From the NCBI RefSeq assembly GCF_011682235.2, contig NZ_CP076718.1:4247095-4311094 (forward strand): 64,000 nucleotides of DNA. Direction: 5' to 3'. This stretch comes from Rhodocaloribacter litoris (lineage in GTDB: Bacteria > Bacteroidota > Rhodothermia > Rhodothermales > ISCAR-4553). The notes under the pieces are model-generated. The model was not told the origin of the DNA, did not search any database, and saw nothing but the letters and a program-made list of their open reading frames with translations. Both the position numbers and the translations under genes were made by a program. This document shows positions 35,082 to 43,467 of the stretch, piece after piece. Within the stretch, counting starts at the first letter, position 1. Every line of letters begins with the position of its first letter.

Positions 35082-35180
35082 ACGTAGCAACGAAGCGGTA
35101 GCCCATCGACGAACGGGTACGATTTCGGGCATTTGATAACGAGAAGAGACGGGCGGTTGCGGCGCAGGCCGTGCCGTCGC

Positions 35181-37565
35181 ATGGGCATGACATTCCTTGC
35201 ACGCTTCTTTTTGTCCCGGTCCCGGTGCCTGCTTCTTCTGGTCTGGGCGATGGGCGCGGGTGCCGTTCAGGCCCAGATGGGTGCCTGGACGGCGCACACG
35301 TCGATGCGGGAGGTGGTGGCTGTGGCGGCTTCGCCGGAGATCGTGTGGGCGGCCACCACGGGCGGCGTCTTCGGCTATGACGTCACCACCGGCGCGTTCG
35401 ACCGTTTCACCCCGGTCGAAGGGCTCAGCAGTATCGAGGCCACCGCCCTTGCCTTCGACGCCGCCCGGTCGCACCTCTGGATCGGTTACCAGGACGGCGT
35501 GATGGACCGGCTCGACGTGCAGACGGGGACGGTGCGCACGATCCGGGACATCGCCCGGGCCGGGCAGTTTCCCAACCGGCGGATCAACCGGATCGTGGTG
35601 CATGGCGACTCGATCTTCGTGGCAACAGCCTTCGGGGTGGTTGTCTACGATCCGGTCCGGGAAGAAGTGCGGGATACCTACAGCCGGCTGGGAACGCTGC
35701 CTCCCACCACCGCGGTCCATGACGTGGCGGTGGCTCCCGTGCCCGGCGGCGGGCCCGGCCTCTGGCTGGGCACGGATCGCGGCATCGCCCACGCCGCGCT
35801 TGCCACGGTCAACCTGCAGGACCCGGCGGCGTGGACGGTCGAGGTGGCCGGCCTGCCCGGCCCCGATCCGGTCGTTCATGCGGTGGCGGGCTTCGAGGGA
35901 CGGCTGTATGCCGGTACCCCCTTCGGCCTGTATCGTCGCCAGCCGGACGGGCGGTATGCGTCCGCCGGGGTCACCGGCCGGGCCGTGACGGATCTGCACG
36001 TCGCCGGCGACCGCCTCTTCGGGGTGGAACGCTTCAACCTCTTCGTCCTGGAGCCCGGCGGGCAGGGGCGGCTGTTGCAGGCCGACGGCTTCACCGAGCC
36101 GACGTCGGTGATGACGGGTCCCGACGGCAACCTCTGGTTCGGCGATGCGCTGGAGGGCCTGGTGGCCGTGGCCACGCCCGACGCCGTCGCCACGAAGCTC
36201 ACCGTCCTGCAACGGCTCGTGCCGGAAGGACCCTTCAACGACCAGTTCGTCGACATGACGTTCGACCGGCAGGGCAACCTGTGGGCCGGCGAGGTCGGCG
36301 CGGGCAACTCGGGCTTCTACCGGCGCAGCCCGGACGGGCGCTGGACGAGCTACCTGGGACGGTTCTTCGGTGAGCTGGCCGGCACGGGCCGCTACACGTC
36401 GGTTCACGCCGATGCGCAGGGGAACGTGTGGGCCGCCTCCGAAGGGGGCGGGCTCGTGCAGGTGACGCCCGAGGGCACGCTCGTCCGCTACGACAGCCGG
36501 AACGCCTCGCTCCTGCCGGCCTCAGGCACGGACAACTTCGTCATCGTGGGCGGCGTCGCCTCCGACCCGGACGGAACGATCTGGGCCACGACCCGCGCCT
36601 CCCCGCGCCCCCTGCATGTGCGCACCCCGGACGGTACCTGGACGGCCCTGCCGCCCTATACGGGGCAGGGACTGACCTTCGCCTCTACCGCCTACGGGCG
36701 CATCTACGTCGATGCGTTCGAGCAGAAATGGATCGTCATCCGGAATGAAAACAACCTGGGGCAGATCCGTGGACTGATGATCCTGGATACGGGCGGCACA
36801 CCCACCGACCCGTCGGACGACGTTTTCCGTTTTCTCGATGAGGAAGGGGGGGCCGGACGCGGTTTGCCCAGCCCGGCGGTCACCGCCGTGGTGGAGGATC
36901 AGGAGGGACTGGTCTGGATCGGCACCGAGGAGGGGCTGGCCTTCATGATCAACACTGGCATCGTCGCGCGCGACCCGAACAACGTCCCCAGCTGGCCCAC
37001 GTGGGCGGATCGTTCCCGGGGCACTTTTACGCTCTTCGGGTTGCGGATCAACGGCCTGGCCGTCGATCCGGCGAACCGGCTCTGGGCGGCCACGAACGAG
37101 GGCGCCTGGCTCATCCGGGCCGCCCCGGAAGGCGGTTATGACCTCGTGGCTCATTTCTCGACGGACAACAGCCCGCTCTTCTCCAACACGGTGCTTTCGG
37201 TGGCCGTCGATGCCCGTACGGGCCAGGTGTACTTCGCCACGGACCGGGGGCTGCTCAGCTACCAGGGAGATGCCGTGGCGCCGGCCGAAAAGCCGGGCGA
37301 CCTGTTCGTCTACCCCAATCCGGTCGTGCTGGCCGACGGCGACACGCCCGATATCATCATCGAGGGGCTGGTGCAGGAGACCGAGGTGCGCATCGTGGCG
37401 CCGCACGGGGCGGTGGTGGCCCGCCTCTCCGCCCGCGGCGGCCGCGTCCGCTGGGACGGGCGCGACCTGGACGGACGCCTGGTGCCCAGCGGGGTCTACC
37501 TCGTCATCGCCGTGGGACAGAACAACGAGGGGACCGCCTACGGTAAGGTGGCCGTCATCCGGTAG
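35181..37565 (+). CDS. porZ: PorZ-like T9SS beta-propeller protein
   Basis: 794 aa from the ATG at 35181; a second ATG six bases later is possible. The signal peptide (LLLLVWAMGAGAVQA) is followed by QMGAWTAHTSMREVVAVAASPEIVWAATTGGVFGYDVTTG, the usual PorZ N-terminus. Two propellers of repeated two-component-regulator-propeller strands follow (LWIGYQDGVMDRLD, VFVATAFGVVVYD, NLWFGDALEGLVAV, LVWIGTEEGLAFM). The last about 85 residues are a T9SS-like C-terminal domain with PGDLFVYPNPVVL and PSGVYLVIAVGQNNEGTAYGKVAVIR. In Porphyromonas PorZ is a surface part of the attachment complex that delivers A-LPS to PorU. The gene supports an active type IX system in this organism. It starts 99 bp after ribH. 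Confidence 0.85.
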   Translation: MGMTFLARFFLSRSRCLLLLVWAMGAGAVQAQMGAWTAHTSMREVVAVAASPEIVWAATTGGVFGYDVTTGAFDRFTPVEGLSSIEATALAFDAARSHLWIGYQDGVMDRLDVQTGTVRTIRDIARAGQFPNRRINRIVVHGDSIFVATAFGVVVYDPVREEVRDTYSRLGTLPPTTAVHDVAVAPVPGGGPGLWLGTDRGIAHAALATVNLQDPAAWTVEVAGLPGPDPVVHAVAGFEGRLYAGTPFGLYRRQPDGRYASAGVTGRAVTDLHVAGDRLFGVERFNLFVLEPGGQGRLLQADGFTEPTSVMTGPDGNLWFGDALEGLVAVATPDAVATKLTVLQRLVPEGPFNDQFVDMTFDRQGNLWAGEVGAGNSGFYRRSPDGRWTSYLGRFFGELAGTGRYTSVHADAQGNVWAASEGGGLVQVTPEGTLVRYDSRNASLLPASGTDNFVIVGGVASDPDGTIWATTRASPRPLHVRTPDGTWTALPPYTGQGLTFASTAYGRIYVDAFEQKWIVIRNENNLGQIRGLMILDTGGTPTDPSDDVFRFLDEEGGAGRGLPSPAVTAVVEDQEGLVWIGTEEGLAFMINTGIVARDPNNVPSWPTWADRSRGTFTLFGLRINGLAVDPANRLWAATNEGAWLIRAAPEGGYDLVAHFSTDNSPLFSNTVLSVAVDARTGQVYFATDRGLLSYQGDAVAPAEKPGDLFVYPNPVVLADGDTPDIIIEGLVQETEVRIVAPHGAVVARLSARGGRVRWDGRDLDGRLVPSGVYLVIAVGQNNEGTAYGKVAVIR

Positions 37566-37691
37566 CGGCCCGCCGCCGGCTTTCAAAAAAACTTGAACCG
37601 GCCTGCCGGAACCCGCTTCCCCGCATTCGGGTTGTTACCACCCTTTTGAGACGGGCTGCAGGCCGTTCCACGTAAAGTTCATCCGGAATGG

Positions 37692-37722
37692 TTTGAAAAG
37701 GACGCCGGATCGTTCTAACTTG
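37692..37722 (+). promoter_or_regulatory. Promoter of the tRNA pair, -33/-7 type
   Basis: TTTG (37692-37695), 20 bp spacer, TAACTTG (37716-37722). The -7 element ends 17 bp before tRNA-His, as expected for a promoter that starts just upstream of the tRNA. It can also be read as sigma70-like TTGAAA-17-TAACTT. Confidence 0.65.
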
Positions 37723-37739
37723 CCTGTCTCACCTGCACG

Positions 37740-37813
37740 GTGACCGTAGCTCAGCCGGTTAGAGCGCCAGGTTGTGGCCCTGGAGGTCGGGGGTTCGAAT
37801 CCCCTCGGTCACC
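37740..37813 (+). tRNA. tRNA-His (GUG)
   Basis: Acceptor GTGACCG/CGGTCAC, D-arm GCTC-GAGC, anticodon stem CCAGG/CCTGG around TTGTGGC with anticodon GTG, T-arm GGGGG TTCGAAT CCCCT, discriminator C. A G at -1 (37739) pairs with C73, the identity element of tRNA-His. CCA is not encoded. Confidence 0.97.
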
Positions 37814-37862
37814 CGTTTTTAACCTTTGTAATACCGTCACACCGGTATTGCAGTAGAAAAAA

Positions 37863-37935
37863 GCCGCGTTCGTCTAGGGGTCTAGGACGCCGGCCTTTCA
37901 CGCCGGTAACACGGGTTCAAATCCCGTACGCGGTA
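37863..37935 (+). tRNA. tRNA-Glu (UUC)
   Basis: Acceptor GCCGCGT/ACGCGGT with a G-T first pair, anticodon stem CCGGC/GCCGG around CTTTCAC with anticodon TTC, T-arm ACGGG TTCAAAT CCCGT, discriminator A. CCA is not encoded. It follows tRNA-His by 49 bp and is presumably from the same transcript. Confidence 0.96.
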
Positions 37936-37939
37936 CCGC

Positions 37940-37978
37940 AAGCCCCGGAGCCTCAGGGTTCCGGGGCTTCTTTGTTTG
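37940..37978 (+). terminator. Rho-independent terminator of the tRNA operon
   Basis: AAGCCCCGGA pairs with TCCGGGGCTT (37940-37949 with 37960-37969), followed by CTTTGTTT. It begins five bases after the tRNA-Glu end. The next 288 bp to 38266 hold nothing I can identify. Confidence 0.88.
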
Positions 37979-38266
37979 CTTATCCCTCGCGTATCGTAAT
38001 GAGACCCGGGAGCCGGCGGAGGGCTGGCTCCGGGGCAGCGGCCGATCGGAAAAAGCCTTCGGAGGGGTCGAAAACGGGCTTTTCCGGGGTGACGGCGTTT
38101 CAGAAAGGGACTGGCATGTCCTTTGGGTAACGGTTCCGGCGAGGCCGGCGCGGGTCGGAGTGATCTTAATGCGCCGGTAACGCGCCGAGGGGTGCCTGCC
38201 CCTATCATACGGCACGGGTAGAGAAGTGCAGGCATTACACATTGAACCGCACAACCCAGGATTTTC

Positions 38267-39460
38267 ATGCTACCTTACAGCCTTTCGAGTGTTCTGCTCA
38301 TCGGTATCGTTGCCTTTGGGATCACCTATCTGTTGATGCCCGCCGTGCGGCGTTTTGCGGTGAATGTGAACTGGGTCGATGCGCCGGACGGGCATCGCAA
38401 GATCCACGTGCAGAGCATCCCGCGTGTCGGCGGCCTGGCCATCTGGTTCGGGCTGGTCGGGGCCGTATTGGTCATCCTGATGACCGGTCGCGGTTTTGAG
38501 GTGGACCGGCTCTCCGGGCATCTGGCGACGCGCTCCATGCTCTGCCTCTTTGCCGGGGCGACGCTGGCCGTGGCAACCGGTCTGCTCGACGACGTCTTTC
38601 AGCTTCGTGCGCGTTACAAGTTGCTCGGGCAGGTACTCAGCGTCGTTCCCGTGCTGTTTTGCCGGGAGCTGGTCGCCGGGGTGGTGGTGTTGTTCGGGGG
38701 AGGCCTGCCGGCGACGTTGCTGGCCTACGTGTTCATCGCCGGCTGGGTCGTTTTCATGATGAACGCCGTCAACCTGATCGACGGGATGGACGGGCTCGCC
38801 GGTGGGGTGGCCCTCATTGCCCTGTTTTTCATGGTGTTGCTGGGAGGGATGACGGGCCCGGTGCTGCTCTTCTGTATCGCCTTCGGGGGAGCCCTCATGG
38901 CGTTTCTGCGCTACAACCTGCCGCCGGCCCGGGTGTTCATGGGCGACACCGGCAGCCTGCTCATCGGCTATCTGCTTGCCATCCTGGCCCTGACTTCGCT
39001 CGCGGCCGATCCGTCCTGGAGCCGGGCCCTGGCCCTGATCGTCGTCCTGGCCCTGCCGGTTCTGGACACGACGATGACCCTCGTGCGGCGCCTGGCCCGC
39101 CGGCGGGATCCGTTCGCGCCGGACCGGGAGCACCTGCACCATCGGGTGCTCGGACGCCTCTTCGGCAGCCAGCCCCGCGCTGTCATGGTCTTCTATCTGC
39201 TGGGGATCGGCCAGGGACTCTATGCCCTGTTCATGGTACGGTGGAGCACCGGCGTCGCCTTCCTGTTGTTCGGCGTGGCCGTCTTGCTGGGACTGCTGTT
39301 GCTCTGGGAGCTTGGTTATTTCGATCCCGGCTCGTACCGGCCGGTCACGCCTGCATCGCCGTCGCTCCGCCCGTCGCGTCGCGTGAAGGAGCGCCGTGAG
39401 GTGATCCGGGCCGAGGGGATCCTGCACAGCCCGCTCGGGCCTCGGCCGCCGGTGCTCTAG
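38267..39460 (+). CDS. WecA/MraY-family undecaprenyl-phosphate sugar-phosphate transferase
   Basis: 397 aa with about 11 transmembrane helices. Motifs: RKIHVQSIPRVGGLAIWFG, ATGLLDDVFQLRARYKLLGQVLS (DDxxQ), MMNAVNLIDGMDGLAGG (NxxNxxDGxDGL), FMGDTGSLLIGY, and DREHLHHRVLGRLFG. The motif set, with HLHHRLL near the end, is that of WecA/TagO rather than MraY. It attaches a HexNAc-1-phosphate to undecaprenyl phosphate, the first step for surface polysaccharides or O-glycans. It is monocistronic in this window, and could supply the lipid-linked glycan used by the O-antigen ligase-family protein at 56166; that link is inference. Confidence 0.92.
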   Translation: MLPYSLSSVLLIGIVAFGITYLLMPAVRRFAVNVNWVDAPDGHRKIHVQSIPRVGGLAIWFGLVGAVLVILMTGRGFEVDRLSGHLATRSMLCLFAGATLAVATGLLDDVFQLRARYKLLGQVLSVVPVLFCRELVAGVVVLFGGGLPATLLAYVFIAGWVVFMMNAVNLIDGMDGLAGGVALIALFFMVLLGGMTGPVLLFCIAFGGALMAFLRYNLPPARVFMGDTGSLLIGYLLAILALTSLAADPSWSRALALIVVLALPVLDTTMTLVRRLARRRDPFAPDREHLHHRVLGRLFGSQPRAVMVFYLLGIGQGLYALFMVRWSTGVAFLLFGVAVLLGLLLLWELGYFDPGSYRPVTPASPSLRPSRRVKERREVIRAEGILHSPLGPRPPVL

Positions 39461-39469
39461 GGCGTACGG

Positions 39470-40681
39470 TCAGTGCGGGGAGGCGGTGGTGCGGGGGGCC
39501 GGGCGCAGCCGGAAAGACCACCACACGCAGCGCAGCAGCAGGAGCAGTATCAGTGGCAGGGTGGCCGGGTGGAAGTCTTGCGGCCGGTCCAGCAGGGCAC
39601 CGGCCAGGGCCACCCCGGTGACGGCGGCGGCCGCAATGAAGTAGCCGCGCAGGCCCCGGAAGTGCCCTCGCCACAGCAGAACCGCCACCGGCAGGTGCAC
39701 CGGCAGGGCCCACAGGAGGTTGGCGTTCCAGCGCGTCACATGGTGCTCGGTGCCCAGCCACATGAAGAGCATGAAGCAGCCCACCAGGCCCGTGGCGGCA
39801 AAGAGGAGCACATCCCAGCGCCCGGCGGTGCCTTCAGGGGCAGGGCGACGGGCCGACCGGAAGGTTCCGGCGAGTCCGGCGGCAAAGAGCGCGGCGAAGC
39901 TCCACAACGGCCAGGCGGGGGCCTTCACCGGAGGGGTGTAATCCGGTACCACCAGGAGCGTGTCCCGGCGTGCGACGAGTGGCCGTGCGGTTTCTCCCTG
40001 CACCACCGTGGCGTGGTCGAACGCCGTCATCAGGTAGTCCGGGAGAAACATCACCTCGTGCGGGGTGGCGGTGCGGTCCGTCGAGGCACCCAGCAGCAGG
40101 TCGATGCCCAGGTCGATCCAGGGACGATCCGCCAAGTAGGGGTCGAGCAGGCGGCGGAAGGAAAGGCCGGGATCGGGCTGGGGGGCGAACCGTAGGGCTG
40201 GTCCCAGGGTGGTCGCCAGCACGTCGCGCAGGCGCGTGGAGCAGTTGTCGAACAGGAAGTCGTAGCGGTAGGTGCGGTTTTCCGGGCGGGCGTTGATCCG
40301 GAGGAAGCGGTAGAGGACGGCCACCTGTTCCTGCGACAGGTTCAACACCTGTTCGATGACCGGGCGACCTTCGAGGCGGCTGCCCCGCAGCGTGGCGGCC
40401 AGCGGCGAGACGGAGAGGAAGTAGTCGAGCCGGCCGTAGGCAAACTTCGGGAGGAAAAGGGGGTCGCGGAAGTCGAACGTGCCGTAGTTGAAGACCGCGT
40501 CGAAGCCCGTGGCGGGGTCGTGCACGCGCAGGGCACTGTGTCCGAAGGCGGCATAGAGGGCCTCGCCCGGCAGGATGGTCAGCAGCGAGACCTGCGTGTG
40601 GGCCGAGACGCTGTCCGGCAGCTGGGCCAGGGCCGGAGCCCCCAGCAGGCCGAGGCAGCAGACGAGCAGGAAACGTCGCAT
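39470..40681 (-). CDS. DUF4105 membrane protein
   Basis: 403 aa from the ATG at 40681; an upstream in-frame start has no signal peptide. Signal peptide MRRFLLVCCLGLLGAPALA, then the DUF4105 domain (about 25-250): VSLLTILPGEALYAAFGHSALRVHDPATGFDAVFNYGTFDF and YRYDFLFDNCSTRLRDVLA, with a conserved GHSA-type His and a Cys in FDNC, suggestive of an NlpC/P60-like fold. Four or five transmembrane helices follow. Such proteins are common in Bacteroidota and the function is unknown; a peptidase-like role at the membrane is possible. It is divergent from nth. Confidence 0.88.
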   Translation of the reverse strand: MRRFLLVCCLGLLGAPALAQLPDSVSAHTQVSLLTILPGEALYAAFGHSALRVHDPATGFDAVFNYGTFDFRDPLFLPKFAYGRLDYFLSVSPLAATLRGSRLEGRPVIEQVLNLSQEQVAVLYRFLRINARPENRTYRYDFLFDNCSTRLRDVLATTLGPALRFAPQPDPGLSFRRLLDPYLADRPWIDLGIDLLLGASTDRTATPHEVMFLPDYLMTAFDHATVVQGETARPLVARRDTLLVVPDYTPPVKAPAWPLWSFAALFAAGLAGTFRSARRPAPEGTAGRWDVLLFAATGLVGCFMLFMWLGTEHHVTRWNANLLWALPVHLPVAVLLWRGHFRGLRGYFIAAAAVTGVALAGALLDRPQDFHPATLPLILLLLLRCVWWSFRLRPAPRTTASPH

Positions 40682-40847
40682 ACGGTCCGTTTCGGGAAGG
40701 AGGGGGAGCGGGCCGCGGCGGTGTACGCCGAAGCCCGGCGAACGTTGCCGCGGTATTGTATGCATTCTTCAAAACGATTCCGAACATTTATCGCTAATTT
40801 CGATTTCGTGGCCGCAGGCTTGTGTTTCAACGAATCATCGTCGGGCT

Positions 40848-41693
40848 GTGAATCGAAAAGCGCGTGCACGGGCGGTTCTGGAGGCGTTGCGGCGGGTGAT
40901 TCCCCGCCCGGAGACGGAACTCCGGCACGAGAACCCGTATCAATTGCTGGTGGCGGTGATCCTCTCGGCCCAGTGCACCGACGAACGGGTCAACCGGGTG
41001 ACGCCGGCCTTCTTCGAGGCTTTCCCGACGCTGGAGGCGCTGGCGGCGGCGGAGCCGGAGGACGTCTATCCGCTGATCCGGTCGATCTCCTACCCGAACA
41101 ACAAGGCGAAGCACCTGGTGGGCATGGCCCGCATGGTGCGGGACGCCTTCGGAGGGGAGATCCCGCGCACGATTCCGGCATTGCAGCGCCTGCCCGGAGT
41201 CGGGCGTAAGACCGCGCAGGTGGTGGCCTCGGTCGCCTTCGACAGCGAGGAGGCCCTGCCGGTGGACACGCACGTCTTCCGGGTGGCACACCGCATCGGG
41301 CTGGTGACGGACGAGGCGGACACGCCGCTGAAGGTCGAGCGCCAGCTCAAGCGCATCCTGCCCCGGAAGGACTGGGGCGAGGCGCACCACCTGCTGATCC
41401 TGCACGGGCGCTACACCTGCACGGCCCGCCGGCCGAAGTGCGAGGCCTGCCCCGTGCCGCCGCATTGCCGGTACTACGAGCGCCTGCAGAAACTGCCGCC
41501 GCCGCTCGACGGCCTCGACCCGGGCCGGGGCGCCTTCTTCTGCAAGACGTGCGCCCGTTACTTCGACGCCCCCGTACGCCATGAGGACCGCTACGGCGTC
41601 GAGCAGATCGCCTGCCCTGCCTGCGGCTCGATGAACGTTTTCGACACGAAGACGGGCCGCACCACGAAGCGCATCAAGGATTACCGCGTCTGA
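40848..41693 (+). CDS. nth: Endonuclease III (Nth) with C-terminal zinc-ribbon extension
   Basis: 281 aa from the GTG at 40848. The helix-hairpin-helix is LPGVGRKTAQVVASVAF with catalytic Lys in GRKTA, the catalytic Asp in PVDTHVFRVAHRIGL, and the 4Fe-4S ligands in CTARRPKCEACPVPPHC (C-x6-C-x2-C-x5-C). The enzyme removes oxidised pyrimidines and cleaves abasic sites. The family is about 210-220 aa; here a 65-residue tail carries a zinc-ribbon-like pattern FFCKTCARYF...IACPACGSMNVFDTKTG with CxxC twice. Start chosen because the upstream frame is not family-like. It is 45 bp before gpmI on the same strand. Confidence 0.93.
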   Translation: MNRKARARAVLEALRRVIPRPETELRHENPYQLLVAVILSAQCTDERVNRVTPAFFEAFPTLEALAAAEPEDVYPLIRSISYPNNKAKHLVGMARMVRDAFGGEIPRTIPALQRLPGVGRKTAQVVASVAFDSEEALPVDTHVFRVAHRIGLVTDEADTPLKVERQLKRILPRKDWGEAHHLLILHGRYTCTARRPKCEACPVPPHCRYYERLQKLPPPLDGLDPGRGAFFCKTCARYFDAPVRHEDRYGVEQIACPACGSMNVFDTKTGRTTKRIKDYRV

Positions 41694-41738
41694 CCACGGG
41701 CCTCCCGCCCACGTCTTCATCCGTAAACCTCACCGAGC

Positions 41739-43352
41739 ATGAAACCCAGCCAGCGACATATCCTGATCATCCTGGACGGCTACGGTATCGCCGAGGACCC
41801 GTCGGTGAGTGCCGTCGATCAGGCGAAGAAGCCGTTCCTCGATCATCTTTTTGCAACCTATCCCCATGCCACGCTCGAGGCATCCGGGCTGGCCGTCGGC
41901 CTGCCGGAGGGACAGATGGGCAACTCCGAGGTCGGCCACATGAACCTGGGCGCCGGGCGCGTGGTCTACCAGGAGATCACCCGCATCGATCAGGCCATCC
42001 GGAACGGCGACTTTTTCGACAACGCGGTGCTGCGGCAGGCTGCCGCCCACGCAAAGGCCCACGGCGGCAAGCTGCACCTGTTCGGGTTGCTCTCCGACGG
42101 CGGCGTGCATTCGCACATCGATCACCTCTTTGCCCTGCTCGAACTGGCCCGCCGGGAAGGACTCGAGCGCGACCAGGTCTGCCTGCACGCCTTCACGGAC
42201 GGGCGCGACACCGACCCGCACGGCGGCCTCGGCTACGTCGAGGCTTTTCTGAAAAAGGCGGAGGAGGTCGGTGTGGGGCGGGTGGCGTCCATCGTCGGGC
42301 GGTACTATGCGATGGACCGGGACCGCCGCTGGCAGCGCACGCGGCTCGCCTACGACCTGATTGTGCACGGCCGGGGAGAGGCGTTCTCGGACCCGCTGGC
42401 CGCCGTCCGGGCCAGCTACGACGAAGGGGTCACCGACGAGTTCATCAAGCCGCGCCGGATCGAGCACGAAGGCGGCCGCAGCACCCGTGTGGAGGACGGC
42501 GATGCCGTCGTCTTCTTCAACTTCCGCGGCGACCGGGCCCGGCAGCTCACCCGCGCCTTCGTGCAGGAGGACTTCGAGGCGTGGGTCCGCGAGGGCAACC
42601 GCGCCCGGGGCATCCCGCCTGACGACCGGGAAAAGGCGCCGTTCCCGGTCGTCCGCTTCAAGAACCTCTACTATGCCACCTTCACCCCGTACGACGAGGA
42701 ACTCGACGTTCCCGTGGCTTTTCCGAAGGTCAACCTGACGAACACCCTGGGCGAGATCATCGCCCGGCGCGGGGGGACGCAGCTCCGGGCCGCCGAGACG
42801 GAGAAGTACCCGCACGTGACGTACTTCTTCAGCGGGGGACGGGAGGAGCCGTTCGAAGGAGAAGATCGGATCCTGGTGCCTTCGCCGAAGGTGCCGACGT
42901 ATGACCTCAAGCCCGAGATGAGTGCGCCGGAGGTGGCCGCACGCGTGGCCGAGGCCCTGGCGCAGGAGCGGTACAACCTGGTCGTGCTCAACTTCGCCAA
43001 CCCCGACATGGTCGGGCACACGGGGGTCTTCGAGGCGGCCGTCAAGGCCGTGGAGGCCGTCGATGCCGGGACGAAGACGGTCGTCGAGGCGGCGCTGGCG
43101 CACGGGTACAGCGTCACCATCCTGGCCGATCACGGCAACGCCGACAAGATGCGCAACCCGGACGGCTCGCCGCACACGGCCCACACGACGGCGCTGGTGC
43201 CCCACCTGATCATCAAGGACGGCTTCACCGGTCCCATCCGTCCCGGCAAGCTGGGAGATGTGGCCCCGACGATCCTGGCCCTCCTGGGTGAACCCGTGCC
43301 GGAGGAGATGACCGGCGAGGTGCTCGTCGAGCCGGCGCCCGAGACGGTCTGA
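41739..43352 (+). CDS. gpmI: 2,3-bisphosphoglycerate-independent phosphoglycerate mutase
   Basis: 537 aa, the normal size. Alkaline-phosphatase-type metal and serine residues are seen in ILIILDGYGIAED, QMGNSEVGHMNLGAGRVVYQEITRID (catalytic Ser) and DGRDTDPHGG, and the late metal sites NFANPDMVGHTG and LADHGNADKM. The central phosphotransferase domain contains YYAMDRDRRW and FNFRGDRARQLT. It interconverts 3- and 2-phosphoglycerate in glycolysis and gluconeogenesis. Convergent with sppA; no clear terminator in between. Confidence 0.97.
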   Translation: MKPSQRHILIILDGYGIAEDPSVSAVDQAKKPFLDHLFATYPHATLEASGLAVGLPEGQMGNSEVGHMNLGAGRVVYQEITRIDQAIRNGDFFDNAVLRQAAAHAKAHGGKLHLFGLLSDGGVHSHIDHLFALLELARREGLERDQVCLHAFTDGRDTDPHGGLGYVEAFLKKAEEVGVGRVASIVGRYYAMDRDRRWQRTRLAYDLIVHGRGEAFSDPLAAVRASYDEGVTDEFIKPRRIEHEGGRSTRVEDGDAVVFFNFRGDRARQLTRAFVQEDFEAWVREGNRARGIPPDDREKAPFPVVRFKNLYYATFTPYDEELDVPVAFPKVNLTNTLGEIIARRGGTQLRAAETEKYPHVTYFFSGGREEPFEGEDRILVPSPKVPTYDLKPEMSAPEVAARVAEALAQERYNLVVLNFANPDMVGHTGVFEAAVKAVEAVDAGTKTVVEAALAHGYSVTILADHGNADKMRNPDGSPHTAHTTALVPHLIIKDGFTGPIRPGKLGDVAPTILALLGEPVPEEMTGEVLVEPAPETV

Positions 43353-43467
43353 GACCCGCTTTCCGGCCGCGTCGGGACGCGTCCCATCGGCCTATCGGCA
43401 GGGGGTGAGGGGCGCATACCCTGGGAAGGGGCCTGCGGCGCGCAAGTGCCTTCCGCGTCTGGAAACG

